A DNA stretch of 34,063 nt from Colwellia sp. (GTDB lineage Bacteria; Pseudomonadota; Gammaproteobacteria; Enterobacterales; Alteromonadaceae), in NCBI GenBank assembly GCA_016765685.1, contig JAESPR010000010.1:1-34063 (forward strand), in the 5' to 3' direction. The translations under genes were made by a program, and so were the position numbers. The first letter of the stretch is position 1. Every line of letters starts with the position of its first letter. Of the stretch, positions 16,988 to 26,958 are shown in pieces. The notes under the pieces are model-generated. The model worked only from the letters and a program-made list of their open reading frames with translations, was not told the DNA's origin and did not search any database.

Positions 16988-17701
16988 ATGGTTATAAAAG
17001 CTCAAAGCCCTGCGGGATTCGCCGAGCAATACATTGTTGAATCAATTTGGAATGGTGGTTTTCCACCTGGTTCAATTTTACCGGCAGAGCGTGAATTATC
17101 CGAGCTTATTGGAGTTACTAGAACTACCCTTAGAGAAGTATTACAGCGTTTGGCTCGTGACGGCTGGTTAACCATAAGACATGGCAAGCCAACAAAAGTA
17201 AATAACTTTTGGGAAACATCGGGTTTGAATATTCTAGGAACGCTAGTTCAACTTGATCAAAAGGGTATTCCTGATTTAGTTGACAATTTATTATCTGCAC
17301 GTACTAACATCAGCGCTATTTACGTTCGTGGCGCATTGAAAAACAACCCAGAAAAGGCCATTGAATTATTAAGTGCATATACTGACATTGAAGATACTGG
17401 CGAAGCGTTTGCTGAGTTTGATTATAAATTAAATAAAGAGTTAGTCGTTGCTTCTGAAAATTCTATTTATTTACTTATCTTAAACGGTTTTAGAGGATTA
17501 TATTCTCGCATTGGTAGTTTATATTTTTCCCATCCAAGGGGACGCGAAATATCAAGAACTTATTATCAAAAGCTTATTAATTTAGCGCAGGAAAATCGTT
17601 TTGATGATTCAATTTTTGCGGTACGTAAATATGGTATTGAATCAGGAAAACTTTGGGCTGAATTAAAAGAAGATGTTTTAAAAGAATTGACTGAAGATTA
17701 A
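16988..17701 (+). CDS. fadR: Fatty acid metabolism regulator FadR
   Basis: 237 residues (E. coli 239). GntR-family repressor/activator that responds to long-chain acyl-CoA, repressing beta-oxidation and activating unsaturated fatty acid synthesis genes. The N-terminal winged helix (about 8-75) has [37 protein letters not shown] (shortened: [19 protein letters not shown]) and [16 protein letters not shown], nearly the E. coli sequence; the C-terminal helical domain binds acyl-CoA. In E. coli fadR is next to ycgB (spoVR), as here with one gene between. A candidate autoregulatory operator covers its promoter and an intrinsic terminator follows. Confidence 0.95.
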   Translation: MVIKAQSPAGFAEQYIVESIWNGGFPPGSILPAERELSELIGVTRTTLREVLQRLARDGWLTIRHGKPTKVNNFWETSGLNILGTLVQLDQKGIPDLVDNLLSARTNISAIYVRGALKNNPEKAIELLSAYTDIEDTGEAFAEFDYKLNKELVVASENSIYLLILNGFRGLYSRIGSLYFSHPRGREISRTYYQKLINLAQENRFDDSIFAVRKYGIESGKLWAELKEDVLKELTED

Positions 17702-17795
17702 TCATTCACTATTAGCAGCTTATATTTAAAAGCAATACTGAGCTTAATATTCGCTCCGTTAAGAAAGACAGATTGATTTTTAGCTGAATGATATC

Positions 17796-17828
17796 AAAAT
17801 CCGATGTTCACTCAATATCGGATTTTTT
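17796..17828 (+). terminator. Intrinsic terminator after fadR
   Basis: AAAATCCGAT pairs with ATCGGATTTT around an 11-nt loop, ending in six T. It lies about 95 bases past the fadR stop. Confidence 0.8.
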
Positions 17829-18065
17829 ATGCCTAACCTGAAGTGCAAGTACCTGATTTAATCGATAAGAGTCCTAAAGAACCTGGCATTGTAATTCTCA
17901 TAAAACGCAGTTTTCTATTTGAGATAATGGCCTAGAGTAGTAGGCAATAACAGGATAATGTCTTTAGTTAAAGTAATAATACTATTTGGATTGAAAGTAA
18001 CGAAGTTATTGGATATTTAGGCCATTTGAAAATGATCACTGACTTAGTGCAATTAATGGTATAAG
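17829..18065. other. Intergenic DNA, possibly degraded coding sequence
   Basis: No intact gene. On the plus strand 17972-18064 reads SNNTIWIESNEVIGYLGHLK and ends LVQLMV before a stop; the IGYLG part recalls the start of PilZ domains, but there is no start codon and a stop lies just before. An earlier open stretch near 17840-17932 is unlike anything known. The region may be decayed gene remains. Confidence 0.25.
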
Positions 18066-19181
18066 TTAATTTTCATCTTCAGGGTCAAGATCTGTTACTG
18101 TGACTGAAGTCCCACCCAAGTTTTTTGCTCTAACAGTCTGTAATTCTCTCAATTTGGTAAGTTGATTTCTCGATAATTTACCTGCTAACTGTTTATTAGA
18201 CATAAATTCAAGATTAGCATTCAAGATTGTTACTGAAGAACCTACACCGAAAGTTCGAATAGTTCCATATAAATCATTTACCTTCCAATTAGTTATGTTT
18301 GGTTTTAGTTCTTTAGCTAGCATTATCTCATCGGTAATATCATCGTTAGCATAAAGCAACAAATGCCGTTTAAGATCGTCATTAAACCTGGGGAAATATG
18401 TAGCGTTTTGTTGATAAAAATAAGATGTTCTAACGTTGTGGAATTTATTGACTGAGGTACCTCTATTAGAATTGACAAAGTTAATCGCATTATCTTCAAG
18501 TAATTGATAGACATTTTTGCCTGTAAAAGCTTCTTTTCTAATATCAGGGCCACCTATAATGCCTTGATAAAGTCCATATAAAATCAGTGCATCACTATTA
18601 TATTGTTTTTTCAATATCTTATATTGAATATCATTTAGGCTTAAATTTAACGCAGCTACATTAATGATTTTTTGATGAAATATTGAGGACTTTCCAGTTA
18701 AGAATGATTTTAAAACCCTTTTAGGGTATATTTTAACAATTTCATTGACAAGGGTGACATTATATAAGTTTAGCCAATAAGCCAGTTGCTCACGTTTATT
18801 ATATAAATTTAGCGGTGTTTTTAATGGCAAATTTTCTAAATAGCTTTTAACTGCATTTAACTTTTTTCTTTGCTCATTGCTTTTAAAAAACTCATAAGAA
18901 AACTTATTTCCTTCATTGTCTGTTGTTAAATTTACTGATTGTTGCAGACGTGTTCCTCCAGAGGGCTGTTTTCTTTTAGCGCTACTTCTTGTAGATGCTC
19001 CCATTTTGAGAACGCTTGCATCTAATAATAAATTCACTAAGTCAAAATTTATTATTAGCTTAGAATCTGGAGAAGCCTCTTTAACTTTTAAAGGGACATT
19101 ATTACTAGCGATCCCATCACTAGAAATCATTAAAAATAAAAAAATAACGCTGAATACGCAAACACTTTTTAAAATATTCAT
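18066..19181 (-). CDS. DUF547 domain-containing exported protein
   Basis: 371 residues from the ATG at 19181, supported by AGGGAAAG just upstream; an ATG ten codons earlier has no ribosome-binding site. A signal peptide (ILKSVCVFSVIFLFLMISS) ends near residue 26. The DUF547 core is recognised by REQLAYWLNLYNVTLVNEIV with YPKRVLKSF, SLNDIQYKILKKQY, and LILYGLYQG followed by GGPDIRKEAF; the family has a conserved N-x-Y-N-x-x-x region of unknown role, in some members with a papain-like resemblance. The N-terminal extension (about 50-110) is low in hydrophobics with a SSAKRK stretch, and the C terminus is very acidic (DLDPEDEN). Monocistronic, downstream of the spoVR operon but not obviously part of it. 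Confidence 0.8.
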   Translation of the reverse strand: MNILKSVCVFSVIFLFLMISSDGIASNNVPLKVKEASPDSKLIINFDLVNLLLDASVLKMGASTRSSAKRKQPSGGTRLQQSVNLTTDNEGNKFSYEFFKSNEQRKKLNAVKSYLENLPLKTPLNLYNKREQLAYWLNLYNVTLVNEIVKIYPKRVLKSFLTGKSSIFHQKIINVAALNLSLNDIQYKILKKQYNSDALILYGLYQGIIGGPDIRKEAFTGKNVYQLLEDNAINFVNSNRGTSVNKFHNVRTSYFYQQNATYFPRFNDDLKRHLLLYANDDITDEIMLAKELKPNITNWKVNDLYGTIRTFGVGSSVTILNANLEFMSNKQLAGKLSRNQLTKLRELQTVRAKNLGGTSVTVTDLDPEDEN

Positions 19182-19332
19182 TACTTTCCCTATAACGTAA
19201 ATACATCCCATAATTCGTTATTATAATCATCCATTTAATGCTTTAAGTCAATTCTTAGTAACTATTTACCATCAAGGGTAATAAAAATATCAGGTAATTG
19301 AACACTGAGTTAGCTTTTCTGTTAACAAATTT

Positions 19333-20862
19333 TTATTCATCTGTTTTTTCTGGGCATTGAGCAATAGTTTTATACTGACCAGCTTCTTTTTCTTGAATTA
19401 TTTTCACATCAAATTTCCATAAATAATGTAAATGTTTCAATACTTCTGTTTTTGACTCTCCTAATTCAATGTTATTGTGCGGTGTATAAAGTAAAGTTAA
19501 CGAACGATTACCTTCTATATCGGCATCAATTATTTGTATATTCACTTCTAAATTACTTAAGTTGTACTGTTCTGCCAGCTTTTGTCTTATTTTCTTATAA
19601 CCTTGTTCATTATGAATCGCCGCTATTTCTAAATAGTTGTTATGTTCATCATCATGAATTTGGAATAGCTTAAAATCACGAATTAACTTAGGAGATAAAT
19701 ACTGGCTAATAAAACTTTCATCTTTAAAGTTTTCCATGGCAAAGTGCAGGGTGTCTAACCAATTACTGCCGGCGATATCAGGAAAATAGGCTTTATCTTC
19801 TTCGGTTGGGTTTTCACATATCCGTCTGATATCTATGAACATGTTAAAACCCAGCGCATACGGGTTAATGCCAGAATAATATTTACTGTTATATTCTTGT
19901 TGGGCAACAACATTAGTATGGCTATGTAAAAACTCTAACATGAATTTATCGGTTACTAAACCTTCATCATAAAGGTGATTTAAAAGCGTGTAATGCCAAA
20001 AACAAGCCCAACCTTCATTCATTACTTGCGTTTGTTTTTGAGGATAAAAATATTGAGAAATTTTTCTTACAATTCTTACAATTTCACGTTGCCAAGATTT
20101 TAGCAAAGGAGCATTTTTTTCAATAAAATAAAGGATGTTTTCTTGAGGCTCAGACGGGAAGTTATATTGTTTTTCATTTTTATTTTCATTGTTATTAGGT
20201 ACGGTACGCCACAAGGTGTTTACTTGAGATTGCAGATATTCTTCTCGCTCGGTTTGACGTTTCAATTCTTCATCAAGGGAAATTTTTTGTGGCCTTTTAT
20301 AGCGGTCAACACCATGATTCATTAAAGCATGACAGGCATCTAAGGTTGCTTCAACTTCATCTATGCCATATCTAAGTTCACATTTTGCAATATAGTTTTT
20401 GGCAAAAAGTAAGTAATCGATAATAGAGCTAGCATCTGTCCATGATTTGAATAAATAGTTTCCCTTGAAAAAAGAGTTATGTCCATAACAGGCATGTGCC
20501 ATGACTAAAGCTTGCATAGGCATAGTATTCTCTTCCATTAAATAAGAAATGCATGGGCTAGAGTTAATCACTATTTCATAAGCTAAGCCCATTTGCCCGC
20601 GTTTATAGGTTTGTTCAGTTTGAATGAATTTTTTTCCAAAAGTCCAATGGTTGTAACCTATGGGCATGCCAACCCCAGCGTAAGCATCCATCATTTGTTC
20701 TGCAGTAATAACTTCTATTTGATTAGTATAAGTATCAAGTCGATAATGCTTGGCAACCCGAGCTATTTCAGTTTGGTATTGCGCTAGTAACTTAAAAGTC
20801 CAGTCGGGACAGTCATCTAATGGTGTTGTTTTATTAGTTTTTTTCTTAGCTGTTGTTACCAT
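19333..20862 (-). CDS. SpoVR family protein (YcgB)
   Basis: 509 residues, essentially the length of E. coli YcgB (510) and alike throughout: PDWTFKLLAQYQTEI, RLDTYTNQIEVITAEQMMDA (shortened: NQIEVITAEQMMDAY), SFxKxFI-type region, MEENTMPMQALVMAHACYGH, NHGVDRYKRPQKISL, ESWQREIVRIVRKISQYFYP in the form LKSWQREIVRIVRK, and GSNWLDTLHFAM. Its biochemical activity is not known; the family is named from a Bacillus sporulation gene but is widespread in non-sporulating bacteria, where it accompanies PrkA and YeaH. AGGTGA precedes the ATG. Third gene of the prkA-yeaH-spoVR operon, 43 bases after yeaH. Confidence 0.93.
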   Translation of the reverse strand: MVTTAKKKTNKTTPLDDCPDWTFKLLAQYQTEIARVAKHYRLDTYTNQIEVITAEQMMDAYAGVGMPIGYNHWTFGKKFIQTEQTYKRGQMGLAYEIVINSSPCISYLMEENTMPMQALVMAHACYGHNSFFKGNYLFKSWTDASSIIDYLLFAKNYIAKCELRYGIDEVEATLDACHALMNHGVDRYKRPQKISLDEELKRQTEREEYLQSQVNTLWRTVPNNNENKNEKQYNFPSEPQENILYFIEKNAPLLKSWQREIVRIVRKISQYFYPQKQTQVMNEGWACFWHYTLLNHLYDEGLVTDKFMLEFLHSHTNVVAQQEYNSKYYSGINPYALGFNMFIDIRRICENPTEEDKAYFPDIAGSNWLDTLHFAMENFKDESFISQYLSPKLIRDFKLFQIHDDEHNNYLEIAAIHNEQGYKKIRQKLAEQYNLSNLEVNIQIIDADIEGNRSLTLLYTPHNNIELGESKTEVLKHLHYLWKFDVKIIQEKEAGQYKTIAQCPEKTDE

Positions 20863-20905
20863 AATTTCACCTATTTATTTGACACCTGTTTTTTGTCTAT
20901 GTAAG

Positions 20906-22183
20906 TTATGCTGCACTCTTAGTATTCTTTTTAAATAACTCTCTAAAGACGGGGTAAATATCTGAAACTTCTTTTATGTGCACCGAAGTGAAATTTGAAT
21001 GAGACTCCTTTACTTGTTGATATTGTTGCCATAAGGTTTGATGGGCGCGTTGAGTTATTTCGATATAACTAAAATACCGTGTTTTAGGTAGAATTTTATT
21101 TTCAAGCAATGATTTGCAGTGAGGAGAATCGTCTGCCCAGTTGTCGCCGTCTGATGCTTGAGCGCCGTAGATATTCCATTGATTATCGTTATATCGTTCA
21201 TTGATTATTTTGTTCATCAGCTCTAATGCACTAGAAGCAATGGTGCCGCCAGTTTCTTGAGAATAGAAAAACTCTTGTTCATCAACTTCTTTTGCTTGGG
21301 TATGGTGGCGAATGTAAACTACATCAATATTTTTATAAGTACGACTTAAAAATAAATAAAGTAAAATGTAAAAACGTTTGGCCATTTCCTTGGTTGCTTG
21401 ATCCATAGAGCCAGATACATCCATTAAACAAAACATCACAGCTTTTGATGTGGGTACGGCTTGTTTAGCAAAGTTTCGAAAGCGTAAATCGAAGGTATCA
21501 ATAAAAGGAACTTTAGCTATTTTGGTTTCTAGCTCGGCTATTTTATTTTTAAGCTCTCGCTCTTCATTAATGTGATCGTGTTTGTCTTGGTTAAGCGCTG
21601 TTAATGTTTCTTGATAAGCTTTTAATTGCTTTCTTTTGGAAGATGTCATAGCTATACGCCGAGCAATAGAGCCTTGCAATGATTTCACAATGTCAATATT
21701 TGACGGTACACCTTCAGCGCAAAAACCAGAGCGAACCGTTTTGTATTCAATTAATTTATCCAGTTGATTCTTTTCTAAATTTGGCAGCTCTAAATCTTCA
21801 AACAATAAATTTAAGTACTCTTCTTTCGATATTGAAAAAGTAAAATCGTCTTCACCTTCGCCGCTGTTACTGGCATCTCCTTGACCACTGCCTTGTCCTT
21901 GTTGTTTAGGTGGTTTAGCAATACGGTCACCGGGTGAAAACTTGTCATTCCCGGGATGAATTTTGTCGTGGATACCGCCACTGCCTTGATGAAATACCGG
22001 CTCAGACAAGTCCTTTTTTGGAATGATTATATTCTCACCTGAATCAATATCAGTAACGCCCCGTTGATTGATAGCATCAGCAACAGACTTTTTGATTTGA
22101 TTTTTATAACGCCTTAAAAAACGTTGACGATTGACAGTACTTTTATTTTTACTATTAAGCCGTCTATCAATAAAGTTGGCCAT
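20906..22183 (-). CDS. YeaH/YhbH family protein (DUF444)
   Basis: 425 residues (E. coli YeaH 427). N terminus [19 protein letters not shown] with a basic stretch [11 protein letters not shown], then a Gly/Gln-rich linker (about 72-110: [12 protein letters not shown]), then a von Willebrand A-like domain with [20 protein letters not shown] (MIDAS DVSGS) near 248-268 and the [10 protein letters not shown] segment. The domain is expected to bind a metal and a protein partner; in E. coli YeaH works with the kinase YeaG in the response to nutrient starvation. AAGGAGT precedes the ATG. Middle gene of the operon; 81 bases after prkA. Confidence 0.93.
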   Translation of the reverse strand: MANFIDRRLNSKNKSTVNRQRFLRRYKNQIKKSVADAINQRGVTDIDSGENIIIPKKDLSEPVFHQGSGGIHDKIHPGNDKFSPGDRIAKPPKQQGQGSGQGDASNSGEGEDDFTFSISKEEYLNLLFEDLELPNLEKNQLDKLIEYKTVRSGFCAEGVPSNIDIVKSLQGSIARRIAMTSSKRKQLKAYQETLTALNQDKHDHINEERELKNKIAELETKIAKVPFIDTFDLRFRNFAKQAVPTSKAVMFCLMDVSGSMDQATKEMAKRFYILLYLFLSRTYKNIDVVYIRHHTQAKEVDEQEFFYSQETGGTIASSALELMNKIINERYNDNQWNIYGAQASDGDNWADDSPHCKSLLENKILPKTRYFSYIEITQRAHQTLWQQYQQVKESHSNFTSVHIKEVSDIYPVFRELFKKNTKSAA

Positions 22184-22264
22184 GGCAGACTCCTTACCTC
22201 TTTTACTATGCCTTGCTTACTTTTTGCTGAAAATAAACAAGTGTTCTATTTAAAGAGATACTAC

Positions 22265-24199
22265 TTAAGAAGACTTTCTTACACGTAAGTACCATTCAGA
22301 CAGAAGCCTGACTTGTTTTTGGGTATAACCTTTGCTCATCATTCGTTCAACAAAGTCATCATGTTTTTGTTGATCGTCTTTCGATGTTTTGGAATTAAAG
22401 GAAATAACGGGTAGTAAGTCTTCAGTGTTAGAAAACATTTTTTTCTCAATGACCGTACGGAGTTTCTCGTAACTGGTCCATAATGGATTTTTACCATTAT
22501 TATTGGCTTTTGCTCTTAAAACAAAATTAACAATTTCATTACGGAAATCTTTAGGGTTACTTATGCCCGCTGGTTTTTCAATTTTTTCTAATTCATCATT
22601 TAAAGATTGTCTATCAAACAACTGACCCGTTTCGGCATCACGGTATTCTTGATCTTGGATCCAAAAATCAGCATAAGTAACATAACGGTCGAAAATATTT
22701 TGACCGTATTCAGAATAAGACTCTAAATAAGCGGTTTGAATTTCTTTACCAATAAACTCAACATACTGGGGAGTTAAATAACCTTTAATGAATTCCATGT
22801 AATGTTCAGCGGTTTCTTTAGGCAATTGTTCACGCTCTACTTGCTGTTCTAATACATAAAATAAGTGCACCGGATTTGCGGCAACTTCAACATTGTCAAA
22901 ATTGAAAACACGGGATAATATTTTAAAAGCAAAACGTGTAGATAACCCTGACATGCCTTCATCAATGCCGGCATAGTCTCTATATTCTTGATAGGATTTT
23001 GCTTTAGGATCGGTGTCTTTTAATGTTTCGCCGTCATAAACACGCATTTTAGAGTAAATACTAGAATTATCAGGATCTTTTAAACGAGAAAGTACGGAGA
23101 ATTGCGCTAAAATTTCTAACGTATCTGGTGCGCATTGTGCTTTTTTCAATTCACTGTGCTCAAGCAGTTTTTTATATATATTAACTTCTTCAGAAACACG
23201 CATACAATAAGGTACTTTGACAATATAAACTCTATCTAAAAAGGCTTCATTATTTTTATTATTTCTAAAGGTGGTCCATTCTGATTCATTTGAATGCGCT
23301 AGTAAAATGCCATTAAAAGGCAAAGCAGACAAGCCTTCTGTGGGATTATAATTACCTTCTTGGGTTGCTGTAAGTAAGGGATGAAGTACCTTGATTGGTG
23401 CTTTAAACATTTCTACAAATTCCATCAACCCTTGGTTGGCTCTACATAAAGCACCAGAATAACTGTAGGCATCGGCGTCATTTTGGGCAAAATGTTCTAG
23501 TTGTCTTATATCTACTTTACCCACTAAAGCAGAAATATCTTGGTTGTTGTCATCACCGGGTTCAGTTTTAGCAATGGCAATTTGATCAAGAATAGAAGGG
23601 TACACTTTTACCACTTTAGACTTGGCTATATCACCTTTAAATTCATGTAACCGTTTCGCGGCCCAAGGAGAAATAATACTGTTTAAATAACGCGCTGGAA
23701 TATTATATTCCTCTTGTAATATTTTGCCATCTGAATGTACGTCAAATAAACAAAAGGGATGGTCGTTTACTGGACTTCGTTTGCCATCAGCACTTAAAAC
23801 ATAGATGGCTTCTTGCTGCATTAAGGCTTTCAACTTTTCGGCTAAAGATGACTTGCCGCCACCGACAGGGCCAAGTAGATATAAAATTTGTTTTTGTTCC
23901 TCTAACCCTTGTGATGAATGCTTAAGGTAAGCAACAATTTGCTCGATAGCTTCTTCCATACCGTAAAAGTCTTTAAAAGCAGGGTATCGATTAATTACTC
24001 TATTAGAAAATATTCGACTTAACCTGGGATCTGTGGCGGTATCTACTGCATCAGGGGTACCGATGGCATTTAACAACCTTTCAGCAGCGCTGGCATAGGC
24101 AAGTTTGTTATCTTTGCAAAGGGTTAAGAATTCTTGCAAGCTAAACTCTTCTTGTTGTGCCTGTTCGTAACGTGCTTGATAATGTTGAAAAATAGTCAT
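22265..24199 (-). CDS. PrkA family serine protein kinase (YeaG)
   Basis: 644 residues from the ATG at 24199, exactly the length of E. coli YeaG; GGAGATG precedes it by seven bases, whereas ATGs upstream would add twelve residues unlike the family. The protein has an AAA-type ATPase region with Walker A GPVGGGKSSLAE near 106-117, the segment AKTEPGDDNNQDISALVGKV, HSNESEWTTFRNNKNN near 305-320, and a C-terminal PrkA kinase-like part with EIEKPAGISNPKDFRNEIVN in the form EKPAGISNPKDFRNE and the final WYLRVRKSS. In E. coli it is a stress-induced Ser/Thr kinase acting with YeaH. First gene of the operon, so starvation or stress control is expected, but no clear promoter was found upstream. Confidence 0.95.
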   Translation of the reverse strand: MTIFQHYQARYEQAQQEEFSLQEFLTLCKDNKLAYASAAERLLNAIGTPDAVDTATDPRLSRIFSNRVINRYPAFKDFYGMEEAIEQIVAYLKHSSQGLEEQKQILYLLGPVGGGKSSLAEKLKALMQQEAIYVLSADGKRSPVNDHPFCLFDVHSDGKILQEEYNIPARYLNSIISPWAAKRLHEFKGDIAKSKVVKVYPSILDQIAIAKTEPGDDNNQDISALVGKVDIRQLEHFAQNDADAYSYSGALCRANQGLMEFVEMFKAPIKVLHPLLTATQEGNYNPTEGLSALPFNGILLAHSNESEWTTFRNNKNNEAFLDRVYIVKVPYCMRVSEEVNIYKKLLEHSELKKAQCAPDTLEILAQFSVLSRLKDPDNSSIYSKMRVYDGETLKDTDPKAKSYQEYRDYAGIDEGMSGLSTRFAFKILSRVFNFDNVEVAANPVHLFYVLEQQVEREQLPKETAEHYMEFIKGYLTPQYVEFIGKEIQTAYLESYSEYGQNIFDRYVTYADFWIQDQEYRDAETGQLFDRQSLNDELEKIEKPAGISNPKDFRNEIVNFVLRAKANNNGKNPLWTSYEKLRTVIEKKMFSNTEDLLPVISFNSKTSKDDQQKHDDFVERMMSKGYTQKQVRLLSEWYLRVRKSS

Positions 24200-24389
24200 A
24201 ATCATCTCCATGAGCTTGAGTTTAAAACTTGCCAAATGAAATTTTCTTTAAGTCCTAATTTAAGATTAGTTGTTTTGGCTGATTTTGCTAATAAAAAAGC
24301 ATAAATAATTTTGTTCTCATTTATAAAAAACAAACGAGATCAATTAATTGCTTATATTTTAAAACGATTTTTATTTTTCAGCTGAAAAG

Positions 24390-24418
24390 TTGTTGAAAAG
24401 AATTTTCTTGCCTACACT
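24390..24418 (+). promoter_or_regulatory. Candidate promoter of the chemotaxis receptor gene
   Basis: TTGTTG (24390-24395), 17 bases, then TACACT (24413-24418), 55 bases before the ATG. The preceding C gives CTACACT, which is also the preferred RpoS -10, so stationary-phase control is possible. No flagellar sigma-28 motif was seen. Confidence 0.35.
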
Positions 24419-24472
24419 CTTTCTAATGGCATTTGTCATATATCCTTGTTTAACAATAGCTAGAAGGTAACC

Positions 24473-26092
24473 ATGGACTTTTTTAAAACATTATCGGTAC
24501 GTTACAAAATACTTTTAATCCCGCTGGTTGGAGCGTTAGGTTTTTGTGTGTATCTAGCCATTACACTGGTTGCTATGGCTAATATTGTGAGTCAACTTGA
24601 TGGCGCCTACCGCATTGAATATCAGTTGTTACAAACATCAGAATACAGCTTAGTTAGACTTGATAAAATTAAAGAAACACTCGGTAATGCCGCAACTATG
24701 GGAGAGGCAGATTTATTAAGCACTGCCAATAAGTATGCACAAGAGACCCGAGAAAAGCTTCAACAAAATATGCAATCAGATAAAGATAATGCTAGCTTTT
24801 TACGTTCGCTGTTGAGTGATTTTAATGACTACTATAAATTAGCCTATGGCCTTTCTAAAGAGATGGTGGATGGTACTGCTGATTTTGCTACTTTAGGCCA
24901 ACGCAGCCAAAATATGTCAGCTAAGCTGACTAATTTACAGGATAAATTAAATAAATTTCGTACCGAGCGTTATCAATCGTTTACGCAGGCTTTTGAAGCG
25001 GTCAATGATGAAGCTGATTCTACGTCTACCACGGGTGTTATAGTTGGCATTATCACTATTATTGCATTGTTCGCGGTTGCTATTCCTGTCGCTAAAACAA
25101 TTAGCTCAAATTTAACCGATATTATTGATTCGATGAAAGATATTGCCCAAGAAAATGGTGACTTAACCGTGAGATTAAAGACTACAAGTAAAGATGAAAT
25201 GGGCGATTTAGTGTTTTGGTTTAATAGCTTTATTGAAAAACTACAAGGAGTTATTAAAAATGTTGTTGATACGGCTTTGCCGTTAGCAGAGACTGCAAGT
25301 AATATTTCGAAGCTTTCACATAGCACTATTGAGTCTTTTAATCGCCAATCTGACAGTGTTATTCAATCAAGACAATCAGTTGAAGAAATGAGCCATAGTG
25401 TTGCTGAAATAACAACTAATGCCGCTGATGCCGCTGATGCGGCTAAAAATGCCAATATCGAAGCGGAAAAAGGCAAACAAGTTGTTGAGCAAACGGTTAA
25501 TGGTATTCGAAATTTAGCCGAAAATGTAACCCAAGCAGCTGAAACCATTAATCAACTTCAAGAAGATACCAATAGAGTAAATGTTGTACTAGAAGTTATT
25601 CGTGGTATAGCGGAACAAACTAACTTGTTAGCGCTAAATGCGGCTATTGAAGCGGCAAGGGCCGGCGAACAAGGTCGCGGCTTTGCGGTTGTAGCCGATG
25701 AGGTGAGGAATTTAGCCTCACGCACTCAAGAGTCAACCGAAGAAATAAATCAAATGCTGGGGCAATTGCAAGGCGCAGCTAAAAAAGCCGTAACTATGAT
25801 GGAGAGCTCACGCGCAAGTGTTGAAGAAAGCGTTAAATCAGCAAATGAAGCAGGTGACAGCTTAGTGATTATCACGGAAACCGTAAATACCATTGCCGAT
25901 ATGAATGGCGCGATAGCGGTAGCAACAGAAGAGCAACATCAAGTTTCTGGGTTGATGGTGGGTCATGTTGAAGATATTCAAGCGTGCGCTGATGAAGCAT
26001 CTTCCGCTTCACATGAAGTTGCCGGAGTATGTGAGCAATTAACGAGCTTAGCTTCAGAGTTAGAGGCTGTAGCACGTCAATTTAAAGTGTAG
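24473..26092 (+). CDS. Methyl-accepting chemotaxis protein
   Basis: 539 residues. Transmembrane helix 1 at about 13-36 and helix 2 at 188-207 bracket a roughly 150-residue helical periplasmic sensor domain with no identified ligand. A HAMP domain follows (208-260: [27 protein letters not shown]). The signalling domain has the canonical hairpin tip [20 protein letters not shown] near 378-397 followed by [18 protein letters not shown]. Long Ala/Glu-rich helices flank it. The C terminus is ARQFKV, with no NWETF-like receptor tail, so it probably relies on other receptors for CheR/CheB tethering. It transmits signals to CheA and hence flagellar motors. Single gene, convergent with sodB. Confidence 0.95.
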   Translation: MDFFKTLSVRYKILLIPLVGALGFCVYLAITLVAMANIVSQLDGAYRIEYQLLQTSEYSLVRLDKIKETLGNAATMGEADLLSTANKYAQETREKLQQNMQSDKDNASFLRSLLSDFNDYYKLAYGLSKEMVDGTADFATLGQRSQNMSAKLTNLQDKLNKFRTERYQSFTQAFEAVNDEADSTSTTGVIVGIITIIALFAVAIPVAKTISSNLTDIIDSMKDIAQENGDLTVRLKTTSKDEMGDLVFWFNSFIEKLQGVIKNVVDTALPLAETASNISKLSHSTIESFNRQSDSVIQSRQSVEEMSHSVAEITTNAADAADAAKNANIEAEKGKQVVEQTVNGIRNLAENVTQAAETINQLQEDTNRVNVVLEVIRGIAEQTNLLALNAAIEAARAGEQGRGFAVVADEVRNLASRTQESTEEINQMLGQLQGAAKKAVTMMESSRASVEESVKSANEAGDSLVIITETVNTIADMNGAIAVATEEQHQVSGLMVGHVEDIQACADEASSASHEVAGVCEQLTSLASELEAVARQFKV

Positions 26093-26235
26093 TGTTTTAT
26101 AGAAAAAAACAACTTTTGACCAAAGAAATATCTAAATAGAACATAACATTATAAGTAATTGCATCAATTTAATAGATAAGCATGGTGGGGAAAGTATGAG
26201 TAATATATTTAAGGTGCTGATTATTAGCTATTTCA

Positions 26236-26265
26236 AAAAAACGAGCCATTTAAGCTCGTTTTTTA
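26236..26265. terminator. Bidirectional terminator between chemotaxis and sodB genes
   Basis: ACGAGC pairs with GCTCGT around a CATTTAA loop; seven A precede and six T follow, so it can end both convergent transcripts. Confidence 0.85.
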
Positions 26266-26283
26266 TCATTCTAAACTCGAAAC

Positions 26284-26865
26284 TTAAGCGAAATTCGCTT
26301 GAGCAAAATCCCAATTAGCTAAAGCCCAAAAAGCTTCCATGTATTTAGGACGTAAATTACGGTAATCAATATAATAAGCATGTTCCCATAAGTCGACCGT
26401 AATAAGTGGTGTTACAGTGCTATCAGTTAAGGGGGTCGCCGCATTAGAGGTATTTACAATGGCTAAGCTACCGTCAGCATTTTTCACTAACCATGTCCAG
26501 CTAGAGCCAAAGTTGTTAATTGCGCTGTCGGTAAATTTAGCTTGAAAATCAGCAAAAGAACCAAAACTAGCAACAATAGCATCAGCTAAAGCACCGGTTG
26601 GCTCACTACCACCTTTAGGGCTTAAGCTATTCCAATAAAAAGTATGGTTCCATATTTGTGCCGCATTATTGAAAACACCAGCAGAAGCGTTTTTAACTAT
26701 TTCTTCTAATGATTTATCTGCAAATTCAGTACCTTCAATCAAACCATTTAATTTTACCACGTAGGTGTTGTGATGTTTTCCATAATGAAACGATAAGGTT
26801 TCTGCAGAAATATGCGGTTCTAATGCGTCTTGATCGTAAGGTAATGCGGGTAATTCAATAGCCAT
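26284..26865 (-). CDS. sodB: Superoxide dismutase [Fe]
   Basis: 193 residues from the ATG at 26865, where GGAGAG precedes and the sequence MAIELPALPY matches family N termini; a longer frame upstream would add 51 unrelated residues. Cytoplasmic enzyme that converts superoxide to oxygen and hydrogen peroxide. Metal ligands are His27 (SFHYGKHH), His74 (IWNHTFYW), Asp158 and His162 (VDLWEHAYY). Gln70 in NNAAQIWNH, and PKGG further on, are the marks of the iron type rather than the manganese type. In E. coli sodB is regulated by iron; an IscR-like palindrome lies 71-91 bases upstream here. Divergent from grxD, and the peroxiredoxin downstream of grxD would remove its product. Confidence 0.96.
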   Translation of the reverse strand: MAIELPALPYDQDALEPHISAETLSFHYGKHHNTYVVKLNGLIEGTEFADKSLEEIVKNASAGVFNNAAQIWNHTFYWNSLSPKGGSEPTGALADAIVASFGSFADFQAKFTDSAINNFGSSWTWLVKNADGSLAIVNTSNAATPLTDSTVTPLITVDLWEHAYYIDYRNLRPKYMEAFWALANWDFAQANFA

Positions 26866-26933
26866 TTTTCTCTCCAATTTCTCTATTTTAGAAGTTACAG
26901 TGTATTTGTGAATAAAGAGTGTCTTTTCCATGA

Positions 26934-26958
26934 AAACTTGAGTAAAATACTCAAGTAT
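26934..26958. promoter_or_regulatory. IscR type-1-like operator candidate
   Basis: A perfect 9-bp inverted repeat (arms ACTTGAGTA at 26936-26944 and its complement at 26948-26956) surrounds a 3-base AAA centre. Read on the minus strand with flanks, the half sites ATACTTGAGT and ACTCAAG fit the symmetric IscR type-1 pattern (ATA-S-YY-GACT ... AGTC-RR-S-TAT) except that one C/G pair is exchanged in each half. It lies in the sodB/grxD gap, where -10-like TAATAC on the minus strand overlaps it (26955-26960). No convincing -35 was found. The protein that binds it is inferred. Confidence 0.5.

Noticed and set aside
24236-24472. Sigma-54 promoter for the prkA operon
   Set aside because: No TGGCAC-N5-TTGC match was found on the minus strand; the region between prkA and the chemotaxis gene shows only a possible sigma-70/RpoS element in the other direction.
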